Positions 25,859-33,628 of a stretch of DNA of 64,000 nt are shown here, piece after piece. The notes beneath the pieces are model-generated. The model saw nothing but the letters and a program-made list of their open reading frames with translations. It was not told the origin of the DNA and did not search any database. A program made the position numbers and the translations under genes. This DNA comes from Streptomyces netropsis (GTDB taxonomy: Bacteria > Actinomycetota > Actinomycetes > Streptomycetales > Streptomycetaceae): assembly GCF_014203545.1 (NCBI RefSeq), contig NZ_JACHJG010000002.1, positions 558,001 through 622,000 on the forward strand, read 5' to 3'. Numbering within the stretch: the stretch's first letter is position 1; each line of letters starts with the position of its first letter.

Positions 25859-27550
25859 ATGAAAGCGACTGCGGGGGCCCGTGGCCTGTGGCGACGGGTG
25901 ACGGAGCCGGGCCAGTGGCCCCGGCGGCGGCTGGTGGGGGAGAGCGGGCTGGCCCTGGTGCTCGCCCTGCTCGCCGCGGGGCTGGAGGACTTCAGCGGGG
26001 CGGGCTGGCCGAGGACGGCCGCCGTCGCGATCGCCGTCGCCGCCCTGTCGCTGCTGCGGCGCGCGCTGCCCACGCCCGTCCTGCTCGCCACGGGAGCGCT
26101 GTCCGGAGCGTCGGCGGGCGGAGTGCTGCTGCTCCTGCCGGTCGCCTGGTCCGCCGGGCGGAGGATCGACGGAGTGGTGCGGGCCCTGGCGGCGTTCACC
26201 GCGTCCGGTGTGCTGTGCGTGGGGCTCTCCCTCATCGAGAGTCCCCCGACCCCCTCGACCCTCGTCCTCACCACCCTCTTCTTCCTGGTCTCGGTGGTCG
26301 TGCCGGGCCTCGCCAGCCGCTACTGGTCCCAGCGGCGCACGCTGCTGCGCGCCCTGCAGGAGCGCAACACCCAGCTGCTGCGCGAGCGCCAGATGATCGC
26401 CGGGCAGGCCCGGATGCGCGAGCGCCAGCGCATCGCCCAGGACATGCACGACAGCCTCGGCCACCAGCTCGCCCTCATCGCCGTGCACACCGGCGCCCTC
26501 GAGGTGGACCGCGAGCTGACCGGCCGGCAGCGCGAGGCGGTCGGGGTGCTGCGGGAGGCGTCCGTGGCCGCGATGCACGAACTGCGCGAAGTGGTCGGCA
26601 TCCTCAAGGACGGCGGTGCGCAGGAGGACCCGACGGCCCAGGCCGCCTCCAGGGTGGTGGCCGGGATCGAGGCCCTGGTCGATTCGGCGGCCGCGGCCGG
26701 CACCCCGGTGCGGCTCGAACGCTCGGGACAGCCGCGTCCGCTGGCGCCGGCCGCCGACCACGCCGCCTACCGCATCGCGCAGGAAGGCCTGACCAACGCG
26801 TACAAGCACGCGCCCGGCGCGCCGATCACCGTCAGCCTGCGCTACGAACCCGACTCGCTGGTCGTGGAGGTCGCCAACGGCCCGGTGCCGGGGGAGGGCG
26901 GGCCGTGGCCCGGGGCGGTCAGCGGCGGGCAGGGACTCGTGGGGCTGCGGGAGCGGGCCCGGCTCGTCGGCGGGATGGTGCACGCCGGGCCGGTGGACGA
27001 CGGGGGCTTCCGGCTCGCGGGAGTGCTGCCGTACGGGACGGGGGAGGCGCGGGAGACGACCTTCGGCGACGCGACGGACGACTTTCGGCAGCAGATCGGT
27101 GCCGAGGCTCCCGGCGACGGTGGACCGGTCATCGACTGGTCCGATCCGCACGAGGAGTTCAAGAACATCATGGGGGCGACGAAGAGGAACAACGGCTGCC
27201 TGGTCGGCTGCGGGGTAGGGGTGCTGATCCTGGTCGGGCTCGTGGTGGCGTTGGTGTTCGGCGCGGGCAAGCTGTTGGACGAGATCGACGAGGCGATGAT
27301 CGACCCGAGTGTCTACGCCTCGGTGAACGTCGGCGACCCCGAGGAGCAGGTCCGGGAGAAGCTGCCCTCGGGCAAGTCCTTCCTCACCGTCGACGCGAAG
27401 CGCCAGGCGCCGGCCGAGCCGCCGGGCGCCGGCTGTCTTACGCTGCTGTCCACCGATTCGTCGAAGGGCCTGTCCACCGACACCGTGTACCGGTTCTGCT
27501 TCAAGGGCGGGAAACTGATCGAGAAGCGTGAGTTCGACGTCAAGAACTAA
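25859..27550 (+). CDS. NarL-family sensor histidine kinase with C-terminal membrane/BamE-like extension
   Basis: A 563-residue kinase. Residues about 1-150 hold several transmembrane helices. The phospho-acceptor box RQRIAQDMHDSLGHQLAL (His near residue 197, HisKA_3 type) is followed by an HATPase domain with EGLTNAYKHAP and GLRERARLVGG. Unusually the chain continues about 170 residues beyond the ATPase: an acidic linker, a hydrophobic helix (GCGVGVLILVGLVVALVFGAG) and a domain beginning VNVGDPEEQVREKL that recalls the BamE/SmpA small-lipoprotein fold. The extension would put a second domain on the other side of the membrane. ATG 25859 follows the palindrome; the response regulator gene starts 17 bp after the stop. 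Confidence 0.85.
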   Translation: MKATAGARGLWRRVTEPGQWPRRRLVGESGLALVLALLAAGLEDFSGAGWPRTAAVAIAVAALSLLRRALPTPVLLATGALSGASAGGVLLLLPVAWSAGRRIDGVVRALAAFTASGVLCVGLSLIESPPTPSTLVLTTLFFLVSVVVPGLASRYWSQRRTLLRALQERNTQLLRERQMIAGQARMRERQRIAQDMHDSLGHQLALIAVHTGALEVDRELTGRQREAVGVLREASVAAMHELREVVGILKDGGAQEDPTAQAASRVVAGIEALVDSAAAAGTPVRLERSGQPRPLAPAADHAAYRIAQEGLTNAYKHAPGAPITVSLRYEPDSLVVEVANGPVPGEGGPWPGAVSGGQGLVGLRERARLVGGMVHAGPVDDGGFRLAGVLPYGTGEARETTFGDATDDFRQQIGAEAPGDGGPVIDWSDPHEEFKNIMGATKRNNGCLVGCGVGVLILVGLVVALVFGAGKLLDEIDEAMIDPSVYASVNVGDPEEQVREKLPSGKSFLTVDAKRQAPAEPPGAGCLTLLSTDSSKGLSTDTVYRFCFKGGKLIEKREFDVKN

Positions 27551-27566
27551 CCCAGCAGGAGATCAG

Positions 27567-28220
27567 GTGATACGCGTCCTCATCGCCGACGACGAGCCGC
27601 TCATCCGGGCGGGGATCAGGATGATCCTCACGTCCGCCGACGACATCGAGGTCGTCGCCGAGGCGGCGGACGGGCGCGAGGCGGTCGACCTGGCGCGCCG
27701 GCACATGGTGGACGTCGCGCTGCTGGACATCCAGATGCCCGTCCTGGACGGTCTCTCGGCCCTCGCCGAACTGGGGCGCACGGCCCCCGGCGTCCGGGCG
27801 CTGATCCTGACCACCTTCGGCGAACGGGACAACGTCCTGCGGGCGCTGCGGCACGGCGGGGCCGGCTTCCTGCTGAAGGACTCGGCCCCCGGTGAACTCA
27901 TCGCGGCGGTACGGGCCGCCGCCGCGGGCGACGCGTACCTCTCGCCCGCGGCCACCCGCCATGTGGCGGACTCGCTCGCCGCCGGCCCCGCCGTGTCCCG
28001 GTCCGAGGAGGCACGGCGGCGGGTGGCGGTGCTGAGCGAGCGGGAGCGCGAGGTGCTGGCGCTGCTCGGCGAGGGGCTGTCCAACGCGGACGCCGGGCGG
28101 CGGATCCATATGAGCGAGGCCACCGTGAAGACGTACGTCAGCCGGATCCTCGCCAAGCTCGGCTGCGAGAACCGGGTCCGGGCGGCGCTGCTGGCACGCG
28201 ACGCGGGGCTGGGCGCCTGA
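27567..28220 (+). CDS. NarL/LuxR-type response regulator
   Basis: A 217-residue regulator paired with the kinase upstream. The receiver domain has the acidic DDEP pocket, the phospho-acceptor Asp in LLDIQMP (near residue 53) and the conserved Lys in LLKDSAP. The LuxR-type helix-turn-helix begins LSEREREVLALL and includes SEATVKTYVSRILAKLG. The start is GTG 27567 with AGGAG upstream. It probably binds the palindrome at 25785. No ABC exporter pair follows it, although that is common for this type. Confidence 0.92.
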   Translation: MIRVLIADDEPLIRAGIRMILTSADDIEVVAEAADGREAVDLARRHMVDVALLDIQMPVLDGLSALAELGRTAPGVRALILTTFGERDNVLRALRHGGAGFLLKDSAPGELIAAVRAAAAGDAYLSPAATRHVADSLAAGPAVSRSEEARRRVAVLSEREREVLALLGEGLSNADAGRRIHMSEATVKTYVSRILAKLGCENRVRAALLARDAGLGA

Positions 28221-28283
28221 CCGTCGTCTCGCCGACGGCAACAGGTGTCTTCTTCCGGCCCGGGACACCCGCGCACCCGGGTC

Positions 28284-28302
28284 CGCGCGCCGTCGGCGCG
28301 CG
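28284..28302 (+). terminator. Probable terminator of the kinase/regulator pair
   Basis: An 8-bp GC stem (28284-28291 with 28295-28302) and 3-base loop, about 63 bases after the response regulator stop. It is GC-rich with no U-tract, so support is moderate. Confidence 0.45.
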
Positions 28303-28435
28303 CCGGAGCCCGGCCGAGCGGCCGCACCTCACCCCGCTTGTCACGCCCAGTGGCGAGATGAATGCGGAATGAAATCATATCGGGGGTGCTCCGCGCCCGG
28401 CTGCGGGAGCGGGAGCCGGGAGGGAAGGGTGTTCC

Positions 28436-29086
28436 ATGCCAGATATCCGTCTCGAACCCCCACCGGAACGACCTCGACTGCCGGAGTTCCCCGCCGTCGT
28501 GGAACCGGCGATCCGCGACATCCCCGACCCCGGCCCGGCGCCGGGCCAGGCCGAGCCCATGGTGTGCGAACGCGCGGTCGCGCCCACGAGCGAGGAGCTG
28601 CTGAGCCGGGTCGTGCCCGTGCTGACGGCGGACGACCGGGTCCGTACCGCGCTGGACGGCCGCCGGTACGCCCTCCTCGGTGCGAGTGCCCTCACCGACG
28701 ACAAGGACCGGGCCACCCCCGCGATCCTCGTCCTTGCCCATGACTACACGGGCGGGCGGACGCTGGAGATCACCCTCGACGACGGCGCGCCGCCCACCGT
28801 CGTCGGCATGGTGGAGAGCTCCGCCCGGCCCGGCCTGTCCGACGCCGAGATCGAGCGGGCGGTGACGCTCGCCCGGGCTCACCCCGAGGTCGCCCGGCGG
28901 GCCACCGCCGACTGCGTCCCCATGGTGCTGCTCACCAGTGACGTCGCCGAGGGCGACGAGCACCACGGCCACCGCCGGGCCTATGTGGGTTTCGGCCCGC
29001 CGGACGAACGGCTGCCCCGGGTCCGGGTCGTCGTGGACCTCGGCGAGGAGCGGGTGCTCGGCGCGGGCGGTGACGGCGATGAGTGA
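28436..29086 (+). CDS. Amine-oxidase N2/N3-like (cystatin-fold) companion protein
   Basis: A 216-residue protein with no signal peptide and a Pro-rich N-terminus. From about residue 50 the pattern (a charged helix, strands RYALLGASALTDD and PAILVLAHDY, then VVGMVESSARPGLSDAEIERA and ARAHPEVARR) resembles the cystatin-like N2/N3 domains that precede the catalytic domain of copper amine oxidases. The match is by pattern, not by search. ATG 28436 has GGGAAGGG upstream. It overlaps the next gene by 8 bases, and that gene encodes a catalytic-domain-like protein, so the pair looks like a split amine oxidase. Confidence 0.5.
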   Translation: MPDIRLEPPPERPRLPEFPAVVEPAIRDIPDPGPAPGQAEPMVCERAVAPTSEELLSRVVPVLTADDRVRTALDGRRYALLGASALTDDKDRATPAILVLAHDYTGGRTLEITLDDGAPPTVVGMVESSARPGLSDAEIERAVTLARAHPEVARRATADCVPMVLLTSDVAEGDEHHGHRRAYVGFGPPDERLPRVRVVVDLGEERVLGAGGDGDE

Positions 29087-29954
29087 GGCGGGGCACGTCG
29101 TGTGGCCGGGTGCCGCGAATCCGCTGTGGGTCTTCGACTGGCGGCTGGCGGACGCGCCCGACGAAGAGGGCATCGTGATCCTGGCCGCCGCGTACCGGGG
29201 ACACCGGGTGTTCTCGAAGGCGAGCCTGCCCTCGCTGCGGGTGCAGTACCACGGGCCCTGCGGCCCGTTCAAGGACCCCCTCAACTACAACAACGCCCAT
29301 CCGGCCACCCGTTGCCCCCGGAGCCGGGTGTGCGTCTACTCCTACACCGGCGCCGGGCGGCGCGCCCTGAGCGTGGAGTCGTACCACACCATCGGCGCCT
29401 ACCGGCTGACGCACCGCTGGACCTTCTGGGAGCACGGTGTGGTGATGCCGCGGCTCTTCAGCGCGGGTCTCCAGTGCCACTTCGACCACCGTCACCACAC
29501 CTACTGGCGGTTCGACTTCGACATCGACAACAGCCGGCGCGACCTGCTGCTGGAATACAACAACTACGCCGCCGACGAGGGATGGGGGGCGGGCTGGCAC
29601 CCCTTCCGCACCGAGACCAAAAGGGTGAGGAACCCGCCCTCCCGGCGCAGTTGGGCCGTGCTCGACCGGGACAGCGGGCGCGGCTACCACCTGCTGCCCG
29701 GAGCGAACGACGGCGTCGCCAACGCCTTCTCCTCCTCCGACCTGTGGCTGCTGCGCTACCGCGCGAGCGAGGACCGCTACGGCAGGCAGGGCGGGGCTTT
29801 CGCCGACGGGCTCGACGCGTATGTGAACGGTGGGAACACCGACGGTCAGGACGTCGTGGTCTGGTACTGCGGACACCTCTTCCACCGCGTCCACGAGGGC
29901 GGCGACGACTGGCACAGCGTCGGCCCCGACCTCGTGCCCCTCGGCCCCTGGTGA
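29079..29954 (+). CDS. Copper-amine-oxidase catalytic-domain-like protein with altered cofactor motif
   Basis: A 291-residue protein that lines up with the C-terminal catalytic domain of copper amine oxidases. YHTIGAYRL at 102-110 aligns with the topaquinone motif YRTVGNYDY, keeping the Tyr (Y108) but with Asn changed to Ala107 and Asp to Arg109. Candidate copper ligands are retained: H137 and H139 in the HxH before RFDFDID, and H269 in WYCGHLFHR, each at the family spacing. GYHLLPG is also typical. It may be a redox enzyme with changed cofactor formation, or a non-catalytic relative. The start overlaps the upstream gene; a hairpin terminator follows. Confidence 0.65.
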   Translation: MSEAGHVVWPGAANPLWVFDWRLADAPDEEGIVILAAAYRGHRVFSKASLPSLRVQYHGPCGPFKDPLNYNNAHPATRCPRSRVCVYSYTGAGRRALSVESYHTIGAYRLTHRWTFWEHGVVMPRLFSAGLQCHFDHRHHTYWRFDFDIDNSRRDLLLEYNNYAADEGWGAGWHPFRTETKRVRNPPSRRSWAVLDRDSGRGYHLLPGANDGVANAFSSSDLWLLRYRASEDRYGRQGGAFADGLDAYVNGGNTDGQDVVVWYCGHLFHRVHEGGDDWHSVGPDLVPLGPW

Positions 29955-29961
29955 CGGTGCG

Positions 29962-30006
29962 GCGGCCGCCTCCGGCATGAGCGCCCCTCGTGCCGGAGGG
30001 GGCCGC
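29962..30006 (+). terminator. Terminator after the amine-oxidase-like pair
   Basis: A 16-bp stem with one mismatch (29962-29977 with 29991-30006) and a 13-base loop, starting 7 bases after the stop. It is a strong hairpin that separates this pair from the iminopeptidase gene. Confidence 0.75.
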
Positions 30007-30102
30007 CCGAGCCCGGGCGGCCGCGGCGCGGTGGAGCCGCCGGGTTAACCTGGCCGCGCCGCTGTGTCCGCTGTCGTACCCCGTGGGAAAGAAGTCTCAG
30101 GT

Positions 30103-31062
30103 ATGGAACGCCTCTACCCGCCGACCGAGCCGTACGACCACGGCATGCTCGACGTCGGCGACGGCAACCACGTCTACTGGGAAGTCTGCGGGAACCCCTC
30201 CGGCAAGCCCGCCCTCGTCGTCCACGGCGGGCCGGGGTCGGGGTGTTCGCCCGCCGCCCGGCGGTACTTCGACCCGGACCGCTACCGGGTGGTCCTCTTC
30301 GACCAGCGCGGCTGCGGCCGCAGCACGCCGCACGCGAGCGACCCCGCGGCCGACATGCGCCACAACACCACCGAGCACCTGCTGCGCGACATGGAGCGAC
30401 TGCGCGAGCACCTCGGCGTCGACCGCTGGCTGCTCTTCGGCGGATCCTGGGGATCCACGCTGCTCCTCGCCTATGCCGAGCGCCACCCGCACCGGGTGTC
30501 GGAGATCGTCGTCACCGGCGTCACCACCACCCGGCGAACGGAGATCGACTGGCTCTACCGGGGCGTCGCGCGGTTCTTCCCCGAACCGTGGGAGCGCTTC
30601 AGGGCCGGGCTCCCCGCCGCCGACCGCGACGGCGACCTGGTCGCGGGCTACGCGCGCCTGATGGAAGACCCCGATCCGGAGGTACGCGCCCGCGCCGCGC
30701 ACGACTGGTGCGCCTGGGAGGACGCGGTCCTCTCGCTGGAGCCGAACGGCGCGCCGGCTCCCTACAGCGGACGTCCGCCGGCCGGACGGCTGGCCTTCGT
30801 CCGGATCGCCGCGCACTACTTCGCGCACGGCGCGTGGCTCGAGGAAGGCGCACTGTTGCGCGACGCGGGACGGCTGGCGGGCATCCCCGGCGTGCTGATC
30901 CACGGCCGTCTCGATCTGAGCGGCCCCCTCGGCACCGCCTGGGAACTCTCCCGGGCCTGGCCGGACGCGCGGCTGGTCGTCGTCGGCGACTCCGGTCACC
31001 TGGGCAGCGACACGATGCGCGAGGAGGCACGCGGGGCACTGGACCGCTTCGCCCGGCCGTGA
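30103..31062 (+). CDS. pip: Proline iminopeptidase (S33)
   Basis: A 319-residue cytosolic alpha/beta-hydrolase that releases N-terminal proline from peptides. The family blocks are HGGPGSGC (oxyanion), FDQRGCGRSTPHA, the nucleophile elbow GGSWGS, HGRLDLSGP (acid) and GDSGHL (catalytic His). The normal lid segment between the elbow and the acid is present, and the length is usual. ATG 30103 is chosen because the family N-terminus (YPPTEPYDHG) begins there. It stands alone between two terminators. Confidence 0.93.
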   Translation: MERLYPPTEPYDHGMLDVGDGNHVYWEVCGNPSGKPALVVHGGPGSGCSPAARRYFDPDRYRVVLFDQRGCGRSTPHASDPAADMRHNTTEHLLRDMERLREHLGVDRWLLFGGSWGSTLLLAYAERHPHRVSEIVVTGVTTTRRTEIDWLYRGVARFFPEPWERFRAGLPAADRDGDLVAGYARLMEDPDPEVRARAAHDWCAWEDAVLSLEPNGAPAPYSGRPPAGRLAFVRIAAHYFAHGAWLEEGALLRDAGRLAGIPGVLIHGRLDLSGPLGTAWELSRAWPDARLVVVGDSGHLGSDTMREEARGALDRFARP

Positions 31063-31079
31063 GCCCCGCCGACGCGCAC

Positions 31080-31126
31080 GGGCCGGGTGCCCGGGAGGAG
31101 TTCGACTCCTCCCGGGCACCCGGCCC
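31080..31126. terminator. Bidirectional terminator between convergent genes
   Basis: A perfect 21-bp inverted repeat (31080-31100 with 31106-31126) and a 5-base loop ttcga. It lies between the iminopeptidase gene (plus) and the lipoprotein gene (minus) and can serve both. Confidence 0.88.
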
Positions 31127-31149
31127 GATGAGCGGGGTGGACCCGGGGC

Positions 31150-32610
31150 TCAGTGCCCCTTGGCCCGTGGTGCCGTGGACACCGAACCCTGGCCGCCTCC
31201 GAGCTTCCACTCCCGGTGCAGCGAACCGAGGGGAATGCGCTTCTCGAAGATCGGCGTGCCGAATATCCGCAGCTGCGCCTGGAGCGCGCCCGACAGGTCG
31301 AAACCGCCGAACGCCGCCCACCGGCCGGTGGCGGAGGCGGTGCCGTCACTGGACGCGGTGGCGCTGCCCTCGGCCTCGGCCCGCAGATACGGGGCGAGTT
31401 CGGCGCTGACACCCGCCATGCCGTACAGCCCGACGGCCGCCTCGGCGCCGAGCGTGGCCTTCACCTGGCCCGCGGCCGACGCCGTCGCGAGCACCGGGGT
31501 GGCCTTGATGTCGGACTGGGAGACGGGGCTCCAGCCCTTGCCGCGGGTGTAGTCGCCGCCGACCCGGAAGTCGCCCTTGACGCTCTGCTTGACGTCGACA
31601 CCGATCCGGCCGTCACCGTCCACCTGGAGGTAGCACGTGAGGTCGACGTTCACGACGACCGGTACCGGACCGACCTGGATGACGGGGGCGGCGTGCAGCT
31701 TGGCGAACGGCAGCCGCAGCGGCTTGCCGTCCTTGGTGGACCCGGCCGCCTGTCCCTTCAGCTCCCACTGGGAGGACCAGTCGCCGGAGAGCCCCAGGGA
31801 AGCGGTCCCGGGCGAACCCGCGGAGCCGAACCCGCCGCCGTTGTAGGAGAAGTCGACCTCGGGGGCCAGCTGGACGAAGCCCGCCACCGACGCCTCGGCG
31901 GACACCGGGGCGCCCTTGGCCGTGGGGACCGAGGCGCCGACGTCGATCCGCAGGCTGCCCAGCGGCACCTTCGCACCCTTGGGACCGAACCGGACGTTGC
32001 CCGTCTTGGCCCAGGAGACCTTCGTCCCCTGCAGCAGCGGTTCGACCTTCATGGCGGACGGGTCGACGGGCACCTTGCCGTCGGCCTTGGCGTCGCCCAG
32101 CAGGGCGCCGAGCGTCGCCGGGGCCGTGTTGACCTCGGTGCCCTTCTCGGTCTTCCCCAACACCTTGGTGACCTTGGCGAGCACACCGTTGGGCGCGCCG
32201 GGGGCGGGTGCGCTCGCGATGACGTCACCGACGGCCACGGCCGACTTGGGGGGCGCAGCCGCGGGCGGCGAGGTGTGTCCGGCTGTGGGCTTCTTCGGCG
32301 CGTCCGACGCACCGGAGATGACGGCCCGTCCGTTCCGGTGGTCGAACGAGGCGATCTTCAGCGAGGACTTCTGTGCCTGACGGCCGCCGCCGGAGGGACG
32401 GGCCACGGCGCTCGGGGCGCCGGCCGCACGGGCCGGCGCTGCCTGGACGGCGAGCTGCGGGGCGGGGGCGGCCGCCGGGGAGGCGCCACCCGCCGGCTCC
32501 GCGTCGCCGCCGGCCGCGTTGGAAGAGGGAGAGGCGGCCGAACACCCGACGAGCAGGGAAGCGGCGGCGAGAGCGGGCAGTAAAGCGATACTTCTGTTGG
32601 TCTTGCGCAA
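31150..32610 (-). CDS. Large secreted lipoprotein of unknown function
   Basis: A 486-residue protein with a lipoprotein signal (positively charged MRKTNRS, hydrophobic stretch, lipobox LVGC with Cys23). A low-complexity Ala/Pro linker (to about residue 75) is followed by a beta-rich region with repeated Gly/Ala/Val patterns and few Cys. I found no known enzyme motif. The TTG start is chosen because GAGG lies 8 bases upstream; an ATG at 32661 has no site and would bury the signal. It reads toward a shared terminator. Confidence 0.7.
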   Translation of the reverse strand: MRKTNRSIALLPALAAASLLVGCSAASPSSNAAGGDAEPAGGASPAAAPAPQLAVQAAPARAAGAPSAVARPSGGGRQAQKSSLKIASFDHRNGRAVISGASDAPKKPTAGHTSPPAAAPPKSAVAVGDVIASAPAPGAPNGVLAKVTKVLGKTEKGTEVNTAPATLGALLGDAKADGKVPVDPSAMKVEPLLQGTKVSWAKTGNVRFGPKGAKVPLGSLRIDVGASVPTAKGAPVSAEASVAGFVQLAPEVDFSYNGGGFGSAGSPGTASLGLSGDWSSQWELKGQAAGSTKDGKPLRLPFAKLHAAPVIQVGPVPVVVNVDLTCYLQVDGDGRIGVDVKQSVKGDFRVGGDYTRGKGWSPVSQSDIKATPVLATASAAGQVKATLGAEAAVGLYGMAGVSAELAPYLRAEAEGSATASSDGTASATGRWAAFGGFDLSGALQAQLRIFGTPIFEKRIPLGSLHREWKLGGGQGSVSTAPRAKGH

Positions 32611-33029
32611 AATGGGATCCTCGGGAGCGTGAGGTGGGGGCAGGCCGCAGGGAATCGACACCTGCGGACTGCGTCACACGGCTGCGGGCGAATTGCGATT
32701 ACCCGCCGGTAATGATCCGCATGATCATGCCATGCGGACGCCGACGGCCGCCCCGGTTCCCCCGGCGCCGGGGTGATGATCTGAATCACACATCCGCGGA
32801 CGGCACGTCAACTCCCCGCGCCGACAGGCCCGGCGAGACGGGCGGGGCGAGCGCGGCAGCTCCCGACGGACCGTCAGTGGAACGCGTGGACCACCTGGAT
32901 CTCGCCGACGATGTGCGCGTTGAACTCCGCCGGCTCCCCGGCCGGAACCCACCCGACTTCCTCGGGACCGGGACGATACCGCTGTGAGAGGTGACGCGAC
33001 CAGGTGATTTCCGCGGCCCCCGGCCCGGA
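32611..33029. other. Intergenic region between two lipoprotein genes
   Basis: A gap of 419 bp that should carry the promoter of the TTG-started lipoprotein. It is AT-richer at 32690-32790 and has a run of overlapping GATCATG-like words at 32714-32731. A plus-strand frame of 91 codons (ATG 32712 to TGA 32987) has partly coding-like base use in its second half but no ribosome-binding site and no recognised similarity. It may be a gene remnant; I do not call it. Confidence 0.4.
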
Positions 33030-33596
33030 TCACCTCCGGGGCGGCAGCTTCCACGGGCTGACACCGACCTTGCCGGTGGTGCCCAGGTCGATGCCGGCGT
33101 CCGGCTTCACCGTCTGCCACGGGGCCCCGGTGGCCGGGGCCACCTCCAGGTACGTGGCGCGTACGGCGGTCACCGCCGGATCCGTCACGGTGTTCCGCCA
33201 CAGCAGACCCGCCACGGCCTTCTCGCCGGGCCGCAGGATCACGGGCTTGGGGGTCGCGTCGCCGATGGTGGCGACGGCGGAGGATCCCTCGGTGACCGTG
33301 ACGTCGATCCGCTTGCGGTCGCCGTCCAGGACGCGGACCGTCGGATACCCCTTCACGGTGTAGGGCCGCGAGCCGCAGTTGACCATCTCCAGGGCCAGGG
33401 AACGGAGGCCCATGGCACCGTCGACGGGGCCGGCCTTGATCTCGACGCACGGCTTGGGAGGGGCGGCGTCCGCCTTCGGCGCTGCCGAGGGAGAGGCGGT
33501 ACAGGCGGCGAGGAGAGCGGTCGCGACGACCGGCGAAGCCGTTCGCCCGAGGCGGCGGAGGGGCATCCGGCGCACCGTGGCCCAGGTCGTGTTCAC
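33030..33596 (-). CDS. DUF4232-like secreted lipoprotein
   Basis: A protein of 188 residues from GTG 33596 (178 from ATG 33566). The N-terminus carries RRLGR, a hydrophobic segment and lipobox LAAC, followed by a Pro/Ala linker. The mature part (PCVEIKAGPVDGAMGLRSLALEMVNCG...YPTVRVLDGD) resembles DUF4232 proteins, small Ig-like secreted domains common in Streptomyces, with the usual Cys pair. It starts 32 bp after lanC and on the same strand, so it may be co-transcribed and could be an immunity or surface factor for the lanthipeptide (inference). Neither start has a good ribosome-binding site. Confidence 0.75.
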   Translation of the reverse strand: MNTTWATVRRMPLRRLGRTASPVVATALLAACTASPSAAPKADAAPPKPCVEIKAGPVDGAMGLRSLALEMVNCGSRPYTVKGYPTVRVLDGDRKRIDVTVTEGSSAVATIGDATPKPVILRPGEKAVAGLLWRNTVTDPAVTAVRATYLEVAPATGAPWQTVKPDAGIDLGTTGKVGVSPWKLPPRR

Positions 33597-33628
33597 CCGC
33601 CGATCGTCCCACGTCCCGCGCGCGTCAC

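Noticed and set aside
29079..29954. Bona fide copper amine oxidase
   Set aside because: The Tyr and His positions fit, but the N-Y-D motif is changed to A-Y-R and the usual N-terminal domains are split off or missing, so I call it only amine-oxidase-like.
32712..32987. 91-codon plus-strand frame between two lipoprotein genes
   Set aside because: The second half has fairly coding-like base use but there is no ribosome-binding site or recognised similarity; may be a remnant.
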